Shown here: in pieces, positions 45,374-59,511 of the stretch
Layout of the letters: the number at the start of each line of letters is the position of its first letter
How positions within the stretch are numbered: the stretch's first letter is position 1
NCBI GenBank assembly: GCA_946811695.1
Contig: OX328123.1
Location: 149,328,729 to 149,392,728, forward strand
Origin: Gonocerus acuteangulatus
Taxonomy: Eukaryota; Arthropoda; Insecta; Hemiptera; Coreidae
Length of the DNA: 64,000 bases
Reading direction: 5' to 3'
Translations under genes and position numbers: made by a program
The notes under the pieces: generated by a model
Seen by the model: the letters and a program-made list of their open reading frames with translations, nothing else
What the model was told of the DNA's origin: nothing
The model's database searches: none

Positions 45374-48300
45374 AAGAAACTAGGATATATTTCTTTGATT
45401 TATATTTTAATGTTCATTAGTTTTTAAGAAACTAAGATTGATAGAGAAAAATTACAAAATCCAACAGATCTCTTCAACGAAGTGAGCAAATATGAAAACT
45501 TGGTAACTAAAAAAAGCTTTTTACCTAAATGAAAATATGAAAATCAAAGCACTGTGAGTAAATACATAGAAAAAACTCCTTGTAAAATCTGCGAAAATAC
45601 ATTAAACATGTGAACAATACGGTAATAAAAGCTGAATTAAATGAAACAAATCAAAAAAACTAATAGTAACACCATTAATTAAGGTCAAACTGCTATTGAA
45701 CGATTCGTTCGAGATAGATGGAATTTATGATTCGGGTTCTAATCTCTCATTAATTAACTCAAAGTTATTAAAACTAACATATGAGAAAAGGGGTGTGAAT
45801 GAAGAAGAGTTAGTTACAATTAATGGTGTTAAAGACAAATGGTTTGACCAATTTAAAGATAAAAATTATTGATCTAGAAAAGAATGTAGATGTTTACATT
45901 ATGGATAAACAATATTTTAAATATGATTTTTTAATAGGACTTGACTTGATAAAAATATTCAAACTGATACAAAATGAAGATTTGCGAATAACACAAAAAG
46001 TATATCAGGACAATAAAGATGAAGAAAAGTTTAGAGCAATTTCTACAGTTAGGAAAAAATATGAAATTAACTTCAACCAACACGTTAAAGAAGAAGATTT
46101 TGAAGCGAAAGTAAGTCATTTGAATGAGAGAGAACAGAAATAAATAAATCAATTGGTTGAAAAATATAAATCAGTCTTTGCAAAACTAAATATGACATTG
46201 GGACTGTAAATAGATATGAAGGAAGGATAGATTTATTAGTGGACAAATATTGTAGGAAGAGACCTTACAAATGCACAGCGGATGACAAGAAAGAAATAGA
46301 GCAACAAATATCCGAATTATTAGATAATAAATTAATAGAAGAGTCCTATAGCCCATTTGATGCACTTGTTACTTTGGCATTTAAAAAAGAAGAAAATAAG
46401 AAATCAAGATTGTGTATAGACTTTAGGGATCTTAATAAAATTGTAGTACCTCAAGCTCAACCATTTCCTTTAATAGAAGATTTAGTAACTAAAACAAGAA
46501 ATTGCAAACTCTTCACTACTCTTGACATAAATTCTGCATTTTGGGCTATCCCTTACGCATTGAAGACAGGAAGAAGACAGGATTTGTTACACAGGAAGGA
46601 CATTACCAATGGACTTGTTTACCATTCGGACTCAAGACATCCCCGGCAATATTCCAAAGAATATTGAGTAATATATTGAGTAATATACTAAGATCAGAAC
46701 TTAGTCAACTGACGGACGACTTAGCCGGGTATGGATACGACAGGAAGAAGTTGGCCCGAACGATAAGGATGGTGGAAAATCGCCACCGTTATGAGAGTAA
46801 CTAAAGGGAAACACAAACTAGAAGCAGAATTACCCTACCGTATGTCAGCGGGGTCAGCGAGAAGCTAGGCAGACTATTTAGGAAACAGGATATGGAGGTC
46901 GCCTACAAGCCGCTGCACAAAATCGGGGATTGGCTGAGCAAAAGCAAGGACAAGCAGCGGTTGCAAGACCAGGGTGTATATCTTCTACCATGTGACTGCG
47001 GGAAAGTGTATATAGGACAGACAGGGAAGAAGGTAGCCACTCGAATCGCGCAACACGCTGCAGACTACAGGCTGGGACACACCAAAACTTCTGCGGTGGC
47101 AACACATGGAGAAGAGTGCCCCAGACAAGTCCTGTTTGATCAAGCCAAGACCCTGGCTAAGGAAGACACGCTGAACAGGAGACTCATCAGAGAGGCGATT
47201 GAGATCCACAAAAATCCAGCCAACTTCAATAGAGAAGGACTCATCCTCTCCAACACCTGGCAGGCCATCCTGAAGAAGACTGGAGACAATCCACTCATAC
47301 AGGACCACCAGCGCCCCGAACGGACGACCGAGGAAGTTAACATAGACAGACGGAACCCGATTGGCCCAGAGCCTCCCCAGTTCATTGGCTCGCATAGTCT
47401 CCGACCAAGAAGGATAAGAAGGGCCCAAACCACTGACGAGCTTATTCCCTTACCAACCAGCAAGGATGAATGATTGCCTGAAGAAGCCGGAGAGGAATCC
47501 GGCGAAATATTGCGATGACAGGAGGAGCAAGACCGCTGGAGACAGATGCCGAATGAACAACACATATATTGAGAAAGTATAAACTTAATGAGTTTGCAGT
47601 CAATTACGTAGATGATATACTAATATTTTCAAAGAGTTTTGACCAACACATACAGCATCTGACAAAATTATTAGAAGCAATCAAAACAGAAGGATTCAGA
47701 TTGAAATTCTCAAAATGCACATTTGCATCAAACTCATTAAAATACTTAGGTCACATAATGCAAGATAATTCTGTTAAGCCAGTGAAAGACAATTTGATTT
47801 CAATAAGAAACTTCCCTGTTCCAAAAACACAGAAGAATATAAGACAATTTGTAGGAAAAATAAATTTTTATCATCAATATATACCTAACATAGCTACAAT
47901 TCTCGATCCTTTGCATAATTTATTAAGAAAAAATAAAAAATTTATTTGGTCTGATGAATGTCAAAAAGCATTTGAATTGATAAAGAACCTTCTATGCGCC
48001 CAACCGATTCTTGAAATATTTGATCAAGATTTGCCCATTAACATCTATACAGATGCTTCCATTGAAGGAATTGGAGCCATTTTAAAACAGACACAAAGGG
48101 ATGGAAGAGAAAAACCAGTCGCTTACTTTTCAAAGAAACTAAATGGAGCCCAAAAGAAAAAGAAGGCTATTTATTTAGAATGTTTAGCTATAAAAGAAGC
48201 AGTCACATACTGGCAATATTGGTTGATAGGGAAATCATTTACAGTATATTCAGATCACAAACCTCTAGAAAACATGAATCTAAAATCAAGAACTGATGAT

Positions 48301-51300
48301 GAGCCTGGGGATTTAACCTATTACTTATCACAATATGATTTCAAAATTAAATATGCACCTGGAAAACTTAATTTAGAAGCGGGCTGCCTAAGTAGAAATC
48401 CAGTATTAGAAGCAGAGGAAAACACAGATGAACAATTAAAAATTGTCAATTTCATCCAAGATATTCTATTAGATCAGAATAAAAACATTAATTTACAAAA
48501 CAAAAAGATTAAACTGATTAAAAAACATAATGTATATTATAAAAAAATAAGGAAACAAGCAAAAATAATACTTTCAGAAGATTTTAGCATCTCATTGATA
48601 AAAAAAGTACATGACAATCTATGTCATATTGGAATATCACAAATGAAAAAAGCAATTAGTACTCTCTACACAGCCAAAAATTTGACCACAAATATAAAAA
48701 AAAATTTGTGAGACTTGTGAAATTAGTAAAAAGAATAAAACAAGAGGACAAGCAACGTACGGATTCATGTCTCATTTAGGTCCAGCGAAAAGCCCTTTCG
48801 AGATTGTTTCGATAGATACTATTGGAGGTTTCGGAGGTCCAAGATCAACAAAAAAATACCTACATCTACTAGTCGATCACTTTACCAGATATGCCTTCAT
48901 TCTAACATCTAAGACTCAAAGTGCAGGTGATTTTATAAAGCTTGTCAAGACCATATCTGAGACAGAGGACATAGGAATGATTCTCACTGACCAATATCCA
49001 GGAATCAATTCGAAAGAATTTAAGCAATTTTTAGCTGACCAGAAAATACCTATAGTATTTACAGCCGTAAACGCACCATTTTCTAATGGTCTAAATGAAA
49101 GGCTGAACCAAACACTAGTCAACAAAATCAGGTGCAAAAGTAATGAAGAAAAGAAAAAGAAAGCTTGGACGAAAGTAGCTCAAGAATGTATTAATAGTTA
49201 CAACAAAACAATTCACACAGTAACTGGATATTCACCCAATTATCTGCTATATGGGAAAGACGACACAATATTACCGGAAGAATTAAAACAAGAAAGAACA
49301 CATAGTGACTGGATGAGAGATAGAAAGATAGCTTTCGAAAATACAATAAAATCTCACAATTACAACAAAAAAAGTCCGACTCGCAGGAACTGCAGCATCT
49401 TAGCGCGGTTCCGTTCATGTCCCTAGTGCCATTTGATAAGCTTAGAAAAGAAATAAACTTATTTTTTTTATATATCTCATGAAAATTGTCAAAATCCTCT
49501 CGAACATCTCGAATAAAAGTGATATTAAGGCGTCAGGGACACCGACAGTAGCTAACTTTTACACAGAAGCGGAAATTACAGAATCTGGCTCTCATTCTAA
49601 AGCAAAGCTCTATAAATCAATACAAAATATGCCTAATAAAGCCTTTCTAGTGGATACAGAAGCATGGGCGTATATGAGGGGGGGGGGGCTGAGGGGGCTG
49701 CAGCCCCTCCCGAAATTTTGAATTGATGATAAAAACTTCTCATAAAACCCTTAAAAATAAATTAAATAAGATCACTTAGTTCATAAAACATATTTTATTT
49801 TACGTGTAATAGCGTTTTAGTTGCCTAAAACTATTCCAAGCTCTAAATATTTAGTATTCCATACCCTGGAAATGGTCTCAGCCCCCCCCCCCCCCCCCCG
49901 AAATTGTTTTTATATACGCCCATGTACAGAAGGATCAAGAAGAAGTACACAAGATTGAGTAGAATACCCTGCCTAATATAGCCTATATAGAATAATATGC
50001 CGAATAAAACCTATCTAGTTAATACACAAGGACAAATAAAAGTCTTGACGAATAACAAGTCAAGAAAAAAAACTTTATTTAACAAAATAAAACAAAGTTT
50101 AGTTGCCCAACTACAATAGAATAATATACCTAATTAAGTCTATGGAGTAGATACAAATGGACCAAAAACAAGTCTTGTGGAATATTGTTTTTTTTCTAAT
50201 TAAATACTTTTTATCAATATTTAGTATATAACCTTTGTTGAAAACTATTGATTGCTAATTGATGAATCGGTTTACAACTAAGTAGTCTTTATGAATATTT
50301 AGTATATAACCTATGTTTGGATCTGTGTTTTTGGGGTGCTCTCCGCCTAGGCTTTGTATTTGTGTCGGCAGATACCTGGGGTATATTTACAGCTCTTGAG
50401 GATTAACTCTTAGCAGGTAAATTTCCTGCGGACCTTCTGCTTCTACGGGCATTGAACCGCCATATTCGCTCATAGTATCTAACCGTTGTGAAGTTTATTT
50501 TTTGGATTTAGGACTTAATATACATATGTAGACTAAATCATAGCAAGAAGTAATCCTCCGTCGTCGGTTCTTAACTATGTAGACTCGCTAATGTTATCCA
50601 ATCTTAGATACATCGTTTTTAAAATCCACAGCAAAAACACGACATTTCATCCAGAATTCTCTGCTGAATAAAACTTATATAGAATAATATGCAAAATAAA
50701 GCCTATCTAGTGGATAAAAATAGAGGACAAAAGCCGTTCGTGGTGGTAGAAAATCTTAAAAGTATTTCGCTCAGAAATCTCCGAAATATTGTCACTAATT
50801 TTACGTATCCTGTTTTATAGCCAAATAGATTTATATTCTATAATCAATAAGAAAAACCTACTAACAATAAAAAACTATGGTTAACAGATGAAAATAGGGA
50901 ATACCAAGAATAATTCTAAAGAACGAAATCAACACCAGTACTGTAGTCTAGATATTCATACGGCATCTTCGAATTATAACAAACAAAATATTGATTCTAA
51001 TTATACGTATCCTGTTTTATTGACAAATACATTTGAAGACTATAAGCAATTAAAAACACTAGGGAATATGCCAAAGAACTCGGAATAGGAGCCTCGACAG
51101 TTTCAAGACATTTGAAGGAAATCGACAAATCCAAAACTGACATACGGTACAGCCTGATATATTTTTAACAATGAATTGCTTTTCTTATTTTAATTAATCT
51201 GTTTTATTGTCAAATACATTATCCTACTATAACCAATGAAAAAACAACAAGGAATAAAAACAAACAAGAAGAACCGTTCGAATAAACGAAATCAATTACT

Positions 51301-52258
51301 TCAAAGTTTAAGCACTTATTTCTCCGATTGACATAGCCTAATCAAAAATTGTTTCAGAACATTTTTTGTAGAACATTTAGTAAGCTTTCGCATGGTAACC
51401 CTCCGTTTACCAATATTCCTAACCGTCTTCGAGATATCAGGGAATGTATACGAAGTTCCCAAAACATTTCATGTCTGTTAATAAAATATTTTATTCTAAT
51501 CCTTCCTTAGCTCCAAACGTAACCGAAATTTTAACATATTAGTGTTGATGAAATTCAAACATGCAGAAAATGTTTCAACTGAATCCCATAATTTTAAGTA
51601 TCAAAATCAAAGACAAAAAGAACAGTTCGAATAAGCGAAATCAATTACTTTAAACTTTTAAGCACTTATTTCTCCGATTGACATCGCCTAATCAAAACTT
51701 TCATTAGAACCTTTTTTGTAGAGCATTTAGTAAGCTTTCCAATGGTATTCTTCCGTTTCCCAAGATTCTTAACCTTTTTCGAGATATTAAGGAAAGTATA
51801 CAAAGTTACCAAAACTTTTTTATGTCTGTTAATAAAATATTTTATTCTAACCCTTCCTTAACTCCAAACGCAACCAAAATTTCAACATATTAGTTTTAAT
51901 GAAAGTAGAAGATGCAGTAAATGTTTCAACTGAATCCCATGATTCTAAGTACCCAAACCAAAAACGGCATTCAAAAATTATTTTTTCAGTTTTCTCGAAA
52001 ACGGTTAAAGCTATCGCCTTGAAAATGGTTTCATTCGTTTTTCTAGCCCAAGAAGCCTATAAAACGAGTACTTACAAGCTTATGAACTCAAAAACGTAAG
52101 CGTTACGATTTTTTTTGCGCGAATTTCGCCCCAAACGCCATCTTCCAGTGGGCGAATTTTGCTGGTTAACGAACTTGACCTTTCAAATTGGACGACAGAT
52201 TTTTGTACCAAATTTCATCAAAATCGGACCATCAGGGAAGCCAGAAATGAGCGAACAG

Positions 52259-52317
<59 letters not shown>

Positions 52318-53165
52318 TATACATATTTATATATATATACAAATTTGAACCACCGTTATTTTCGGTCTCTAGGGGTTCTAAAACGCGAAATTTTCTTGTC
52401 GGCACTTCCGGATTGTTTCATTGTATCAACCTAATAAGCGGGGTTCCTCCCTATGGGGGAGGGAGGAACCGCGCTAAAACTATATGACAAGAAATTAAAA
52501 TATTGGAACTTCCAAGTGGGAGATATGGGGTATGTGGAAAACGGAAACAAGCTAAATAGGAAAAAACTAAATGAAATAAAAATAGGACCCTATGAGATCA
52601 TTGAAAAAATTTCAGATACAATATACAAGATAAATACTGGATACAGAAAAATGGAATCAAATATATTCCATATCGCTAAGCTAATTCCACCTTCAATATC
52701 TGAAGACACAGGAGAGTGAGAAGAACCACAGATGGACTGGATAGGTGACTAGAGAAGACTGGGAGATCTTCTTCAGTCAGGGGGGGGGGGGAGATGTAAA
52801 GAAACTAGGATATATTTCTTTAATTTATATTTTAATATTTTAATGTTCATTAGTTTTCAAGGAACAAGAATAATAGATTTTAGAACAGCTGGCACATAAG
52901 TGTTTTGTTTTTTCATTTAATGAAGTAGAGTTATGAAAATTAATTATTAAAAATTATTTTAATGTAAATAATATAATTAGGGGGTTGACACTGTAAATAG
53001 AAACTTTAAATGTTGTTTCTTTGTTTACAGGTAGTATTCCATTGTATTCATGCCATTAGTTTTCATACATATGTAATTAATATTAGTCTAATAAAAATAA
53101 CTTTGTTTACAGAGCAACACATTTGTTTACATTGGCGTCAATTCCCAAGAGTAAAGAAGTATTAC

Positions 53166-53227
<62 letters not shown>

Positions 53228-53330
53228 ATTGTCCAACTCCCAAGATTCCACCCAGCAGTTCTACTATGTTTTCCTTCCATCGTCTCATTATTTTGGAATG
53301 ATTTCTGAGGTAAAAATATAAGTATGTATG

Positions 53331-53377
<47 letters not shown>

Positions 53378-54176
53378 AGTAAAAAAAGAACAAAACTTAT
53401 GCTTGAAGACTAAATAAAAATACTAAAAGAAGTTGATGACAACCCCAAGGAAACAAAAGTAGACATAGCTAAACGGTTGAAATTACAATTGTCAATCCTT
53501 CCGATTATTATCCGTAAGAGGAAAGAAATTGAGGAGAATTTTGTGATAAGAAAATTAAAAATATAATAATTTACAGTGTTATCTAACAACAAACTCATCA
53601 TGATGCTATGGCTACCAGGACATGAAGACATACCACAAAGCACAGGTATAGACTTAGCGGCGAAACAGGCGACAAAAAGACAGACTACAGACATTAACAT
53701 ACTGACATCAGTCGTATGTACAGCATTACATGCACAAGTCCTCCAAGAATGGGAATTAGACTGGCAGAGATCAGCCACAAAATTACGAGAAATTAAAAAC
53801 ACTACCAAAGCCTGGTCGAATGAACACCGCATCAGGCGTGAAGACGTGATTTTGACTAGGCTTCGTATTGGACACTGCCATCTAACCCATTCGTACTTAA
53901 TGGAAAAAAAGCAGAGACCAACCTGTGCAAGTTGTAATGAGACTTTGACAATTAAACACATACTGACAGACTGTAGACTGCGTACTGACTTAGACATTCC
54001 TTACGACCTTCACGACTTACTGACTGAAGGTAGTCCATACATCAACACAATACTCGAACACTTTAAAAAACTCAACTTATATAACAAAATATAAACTTTA
54101 AAATGACTTGAATTAATTTACAGCATTCTTTATTTTTTAACTTGATCCTTTTATTTCTGTAATGTTGTTATAATTC

Positions 54177-54226
<50 letters not shown>

Positions 54227-54343
54227 TCATGACATATGCATATATATATACCAATAAGCATTTACTCGAGTATATTTAAATACTCAAATTAGTTTATGTA
54301 ATTCTTGCTACTTTTGTTTTTTATTTTATCTGTTTTTTTTTTT

Positions 54344-54376
<33 letters not shown>

Positions 54377-54411
54377 CTTCATTTTACTTTTTTCTTAATT
54401 TAGTTATTGGT

Positions 54412-54495
<84 letters not shown>

Positions 54496-54720
54496 ACTAG
54501 ACTGAAAACACTTCCTTCGTCATGAGCTCATCACTAAAATTGCCAGGCTCAAAATAAAATAACAACAAAATATGTACAAACAATAAAATTGTGACTTTTT
54601 TCATGAAGAATTTATTTTATTTTAAAATAGCCACAAAACATAGTACTATTCAGTTATACGAAGTATTCACTTATACAAAACATTTTCCGTTCCCCTTCAC
54701 ATTCGTATAAGTGAGACTCC

Positions 54721-54785
<65 letters not shown>

Positions 54786-55059
54786 GCGTGTTATGATATA
54801 ATTGAACATAAAAAGCAGATAAATAACGAAAGGCGCGAATAATACAATAATAGCTTGATAGTGGGGGTCTCCCGTGGTCTGGTGGCTAGCGCGCTAGATT
54901 CATAAGCGGGAGATGGTGGGTTCGATCCCCACCGGCGCCAGACATTTTCTCAACTCAGGGCTCGTTGAGAAAATTCCTGGCTGCACCCTGGACGTCGGCG
55001 CTAATGGCCAAGATTTATGTCGATGCGCCGTAAAAAAAAAAAAAATAATAAAAAAAAAG

Positions 55060-55107
<48 letters not shown>

Positions 55108-58100
55108 GCTTGATAGTATAATAATACGAAAATAGTTTGATAGTAGTATTAATTGAAAATAAATAAATACAAGATTTTGTGGCAATAACTATATTTTCCA
55201 TACAAATTAACATATTTGTTACATTTGGTTAAATAAAGAAAGAACTCACTGTTTTGTGGAAATTTATTATGCACGAACGAACAATTTTTATCTTTTGTAT
55301 ATTACATAGACAGCATCTATATATGGTATTGGCTACACTGTCAGATTGTGTAGGCCAAAAGCCTCAGTCTCTAAGATTTCATCCCTAAAATTCTCTCACG
55401 CTCGCTCCTTCTCTCAGTCTGACTTCGTCGGCATCTTACTGCCATTTCTTCCTTGGGACCTCTCCATAAATTGAATGTCCAGAGATCTGTGTTCAGCTGC
55501 GTCAGTACTAGTTAATGAAGAGTGAATTTGATTGTGGAATTAAATGAACTTAGTTCGTCCATAGTGAGATTAAAAATTGAAGAAGGAATAGTCTGCTAGA
55601 TGCCGGAAGTGAATCTCCTACAGCGTGAATTTATCAGAGTGAGTTTTGTGCAGTTTAATAAAGGTAAGAACTGTTATTTTAATCGCATGTAAAAAGCTTA
55701 ATAATTGTTAGTTTTTTGATTACCTCGAACCACTCCGAGATAGAGTCTCTACATATAAGTAAGATAAATAAAACCATTGTGTTTTTTATAATTTATTATA
55801 TTGTTGCAGCAAATTATTTTTTTGTCTAAAGGAGAAAACATAATTTTTGTCTTTATAAAAATTCAACTATTAAAATATCACATTAATATATAATTAACTA
55901 TCTGAGCTTTGAGTAAGATGTATAAATAATCCTACTAAAATTCCATTCTTCTTTTTGAAGTACTTTATTCATTTTTATAAACATTTCTTTTTTAATTAAA
56001 ACAGTGTACTAGAATCTTTATTTACATTTTGTTTTCATCTTATCTTGTTATTTCATGAGTTATGAATTATGACAGCAATTCAGCTTCGTGTAGTTAGAAT
56101 TTAAAAAAATATAATAATAAATAAACATTTATTTCATATTTGAGAAAAATTAGGAGAGGTATTGTACTTAACTATTACTTTTTTATCAGTAACTCTTGTT
56201 GACTAACTGTTTATTTACCACATTTTCAGAATATTTACCTTACGAAACTATTATCAAAATGCAATATATGAAGAGCTTCTATTAACAGCCCACCTATCTC
56301 AACCACCTGATAAGATTAAAACTCTCCCTACCCAAAAAAAAAAAGAAAGACAATATAGAGCCAGTTAAACTGTTCCTTTAATTAAGTTACAATATGTTCC
56401 CAATTAAGCATTTACCCACTTTCCACACTGATGATATTCCAAAATGGAAACAAGATCTCATGGAGAGAAGAAAAAGCAGTTCAAGAACGATAGTTTCAGC
56501 AGGGGGAACAGTAAAACTCACAGTGACACGCCCAGTGAATATGATCAAACCAATAGCTCGCAGTTCGACGAATACTCCACAACGATCCAGGCCACATAGC
56601 ATTCACATTGACACTTGGGCCAAATCAGATTCAGGTGAGTTGCACAATAATCACTCTAAGTTTCATTCTGTAAGAAAAAGTAGTGGAGACATTGTTCTTT
56701 TAGATGAGAAAATCAGAGAAAAATTAAAATCAGAAAAAGAAAAAAAGGCAAAAGTAAATATTAAATTGAAAATAAATGATGAAGATTATCATTCAGACTC
56801 AAGTGACGATGTTTTCTCGAACGAAGGAGTTAACGCAATAAAGGACAAGTACCTGAACAAATGTTCATCACCACCACCTGTCTCAAATTTAGAAAAGAAA
56901 GCTATAAGCCTCGAAGATATATGCCAAATTGATTCCACACGACTAAAACCAAAATTTGAAGCAATGAGACGACCTCGCCAATTCAAAATAAATCAGTATC
57001 AAGCGAAATACTTAGAAACAATCAAAGTGTCAAACAATTCTAGTCATAATTTAAATTCGAAGCCAGTTACAAATGGTCAGATGTCTCCTGATCATTATGA
57101 CACACCCACAAAAAATTTAGTGAAACAAAGAGCACAACTTTTTGAATCAAATCCAAAAATAAAAATTGAAAAACCATTTTGGGATTCATCGAATGCAATT
57201 ACTATTTCATTTAAGGACAGAGCAGATCCCATTCAAGAGGATGTGACAGAAGATTTTTCTAAAACTACCTCTAGTGGCTTAATCGATATGAAACCGTCCC
57301 ATCATATAAGAACTTATGTCACAAAAAAACAATTCCAAGCAGATACTAATTTTTCAACATCAAACATTATATTTCCAGAACTTAGCACTTTAGATAACAG
57401 TCAAAATACAGGGCACAAGACTCTTACCTGTGCATAATCTATTACCAAAAATATTATTTTATACAAGTGTGTGCACTTTTTAATACTGCTTTTCATCAAA
57501 ACTTGATCATGCTGATTTAATGTTCTGTAAGTTGATAATTTTTACCAACTAAATGGTGTTTGGATAATAAAAGATGACACATATATGGTTTGTAAAGCAT
57601 CATTGAAGAGATAAGGTATTGTCAAGGCCTGATAACACTAAAATCAATGGAAAGTAACCAAGAGGAACTGTTTAATAAAATGTAACTATTTTATTGAATT
57701 TAATGAACGCTTGCTTTTGTATGCTCTAAAAAATAAAACTACTTTAATCCAAGGAAGTAATTATTTTTCTTTATTGTATTCAATGAAAGAATATCCTGTT
57801 TTATCAACAAAATAAACTAGTTTTACTGAAAGACCAATCTAATAGTTCAAAGTCAATTTAGAGTACCATTACTAAGAAAAATAACATCAAAATTAAGTTC
57901 TTAGTTTCAGTTAACATAAATAAACTTAATAAATATTAGTTGCCTTGTGATATTTTGTAAAATTTTGACTTGTAAAATTCTGAATTCTGCATTGTATAGA
58001 ACATAATTTTTTTTTTGTAAAAACAAAATATTTAAAGTGGGTGTTTCACATCAGACCTTTAATTTAATAATAATGTTTTATTGTTGCTAATGTAATAATT

Positions 58101-59468
58101 ATAATTTCTAATTAAAAAAAAAATAACTGGGAAGTTTGTAAATTAAAATGTAGAGTGAGAATCGGAGCGTTAAGGAGCTAATACAGCCCTGTCTGAGGAG
58201 AAAGACGAGGTGAAGGCAGGGCTATCTGAGGGAGTGACAAGTCCTTGGGTAGTGGAGTCCGGAAAGGGTTAAAAGCAATCTTGCAAATTAATTTTAATTA
58301 AAATTAAATGAACCTATTTTATTGAATGGATAATTACAATAAAGATAGAGAAACATACAATAAAATCTTCACCTGAGGTATCTGAAGTATTCAACAAGAT
58401 GCCAAGGCCTGTAGAACTGATCTTGGAAACTATTTTCCCCATGCCTTATGTAAGTAGTTTTGCTGATGTAGCATCCTTCGAAGCACAATCGAGGCCTTTT
58501 TATAAACATATCTCTCCAGGAAGGATAACGACTACCAACTCCAACTCCACCACACTTAAGGCCCCAAACCCTGAAACAAAGTAACTCACATGAGCATATT
58601 TTACGATTTATGAGCATTCAATTTAAAAGGTTACTACTATCTCATGTACACAAAATAAAATCTTATTTCCACCTACTTATAATTTCTATACAGTCCCTGC
58701 TTAATTTGGAAAGTTTACTTAAAAAGCTCTTAATATTTTTTTCAACGTTGTGACTATTTTTGCTCTAACCTTAAATTTATAAACTCATATATACAGAGGG
58801 GGGTCCAATTTTCTGTATTTTTTTTTAACTTAGACATATTTTTTATAGAATAAGATAGGATGGCCCAAAAACAGTTTAAGATAAATAAGCCATAATAAAA
58901 TAGACAAACTTATTTATTTAAATTTTAAAGTCCATTTATTATTAACTACGAATTTTAGGATGGGTATCTATAGGACCACCCTTTTCTAGCCAGAATAGGG
59001 GTGACGTCTTTCCTTTTTTACAAAAGAAAAGCCACCACCCCTAGTGGGAATCAAACCCACGACCTTAGGCACGGAGTGTTAAGTGCTCACACCTTAACAC
59101 TCATGGCCATCGGGCCTCCTAGACAAAATTTCCTTTAAGAAAGCAGTGATTTTTCACTAACTCATTGATAGGAGATACTTTTTGAACGTCCAGAAACAAA
59201 CTTCTGTTTTCCTCGATGAATCAGAGGTTTCTCGCGAATGTTTTTTTCAGACCCATAACGGACTACAGATTCACTACTTAAATTATAGATTATACATTTT
59301 TTATTCGCCAAACTGTGGGAATCTATTGTCCAGTCCGGAAGCAATAAAATTTAACTGAAAGAAATTGTTGGAAAAGTTTTTTCTTTCAAGAGATATGTCA
59401 CAATTTTTTATAGATTTATCTTTTGCGTCATGTAGTTGGCACTCTTTAGAGTACACTAAATATTTATT

Positions 59469-59511
<43 letters not shown>

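Larger units (their letters stand above)
46681..47563 (+). mobile_element. 5'-truncated Penelope-like element inside Gypsy-2
   Basis: 883 bp flanked by a perfect 10-bp duplication ATATATTGAG (46671-46680 and 47564-47573). Contains the end of the RT-linker region ([15 protein letters not shown]), a GIY-YIG endonuclease and a hammerhead-like 3' motif. GC-richer than its host element. It splits Gypsy-2's RT between conserved domains, so it is younger than Gypsy-2. Confidence 0.9.
49374..52479. mobile_element. About 3.1-kb composite insertion in Gypsy-2 integrase, Helentron-like ends
   Basis: Interrupts the integrase reading frame inside an A-run. Near the left end TTAGCGCGGTTCC (49400-49412) and at the right end its inverse GGAACCGCGCTAA (52465-52477). 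The right end also folds into a GC-rich hairpin (52438-52473) in otherwise AT-rich DNA. Inside: a CATGGG MITE, degenerate repeats of an AATATGCCTAATAAAGCCTA-like unit, a ~349-bp tandem duplication and a TA array. Asymmetric inverted ends, terminal hairpin, microsatellite and insertion in a T/A homopolymer fit Helentron-type rolling-circle elements, but no protein is encoded. Inference only. Confidence 0.5.
45370..53112 (+). mobile_element. Ty3/Gypsy LTR retrotransposon Gypsy-2, multiply interrupted
   Basis: Antisense to FBXO9. Order: 77-bp LTR fragment, degenerate gag zinc knuckle (about 45555-45600), protease, RT part 1, Penelope-like insertion (46681-47563), RT part 2 and RNase H, integrase, 3.1-kb insertion (49374-52479), integrase C-terminus, polypurine tract and 3' LTR. 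AT-rich with Lys/Asn/Ile-rich proteins, unlike the GC-rich Gypsy-1. Frameshifts at about 46,545 and 48,700 and the insertions make it inactive. Confidence 0.9.
45143..58372 (-). other. FBXO9 13.2-kb intron with Gypsy-2 and a nested gene
   Basis: Carries Gypsy-2 with its secondary insertions (45371-53112), a Tigger fragment, a LINE end, long poly-T tracts, a (GT)n array, a SINE A and the oppositely oriented nested gene (about 55390-57680). Confidence 0.88.

Noticed and set aside
59162..59344. 60-codon minus-strand ORF with a mixed, non-repetitive composition
   Set aside because: Stops on both sides, no family resemblance, located in an FBXO9 intron next to SINE B; chance ORF is likelier.
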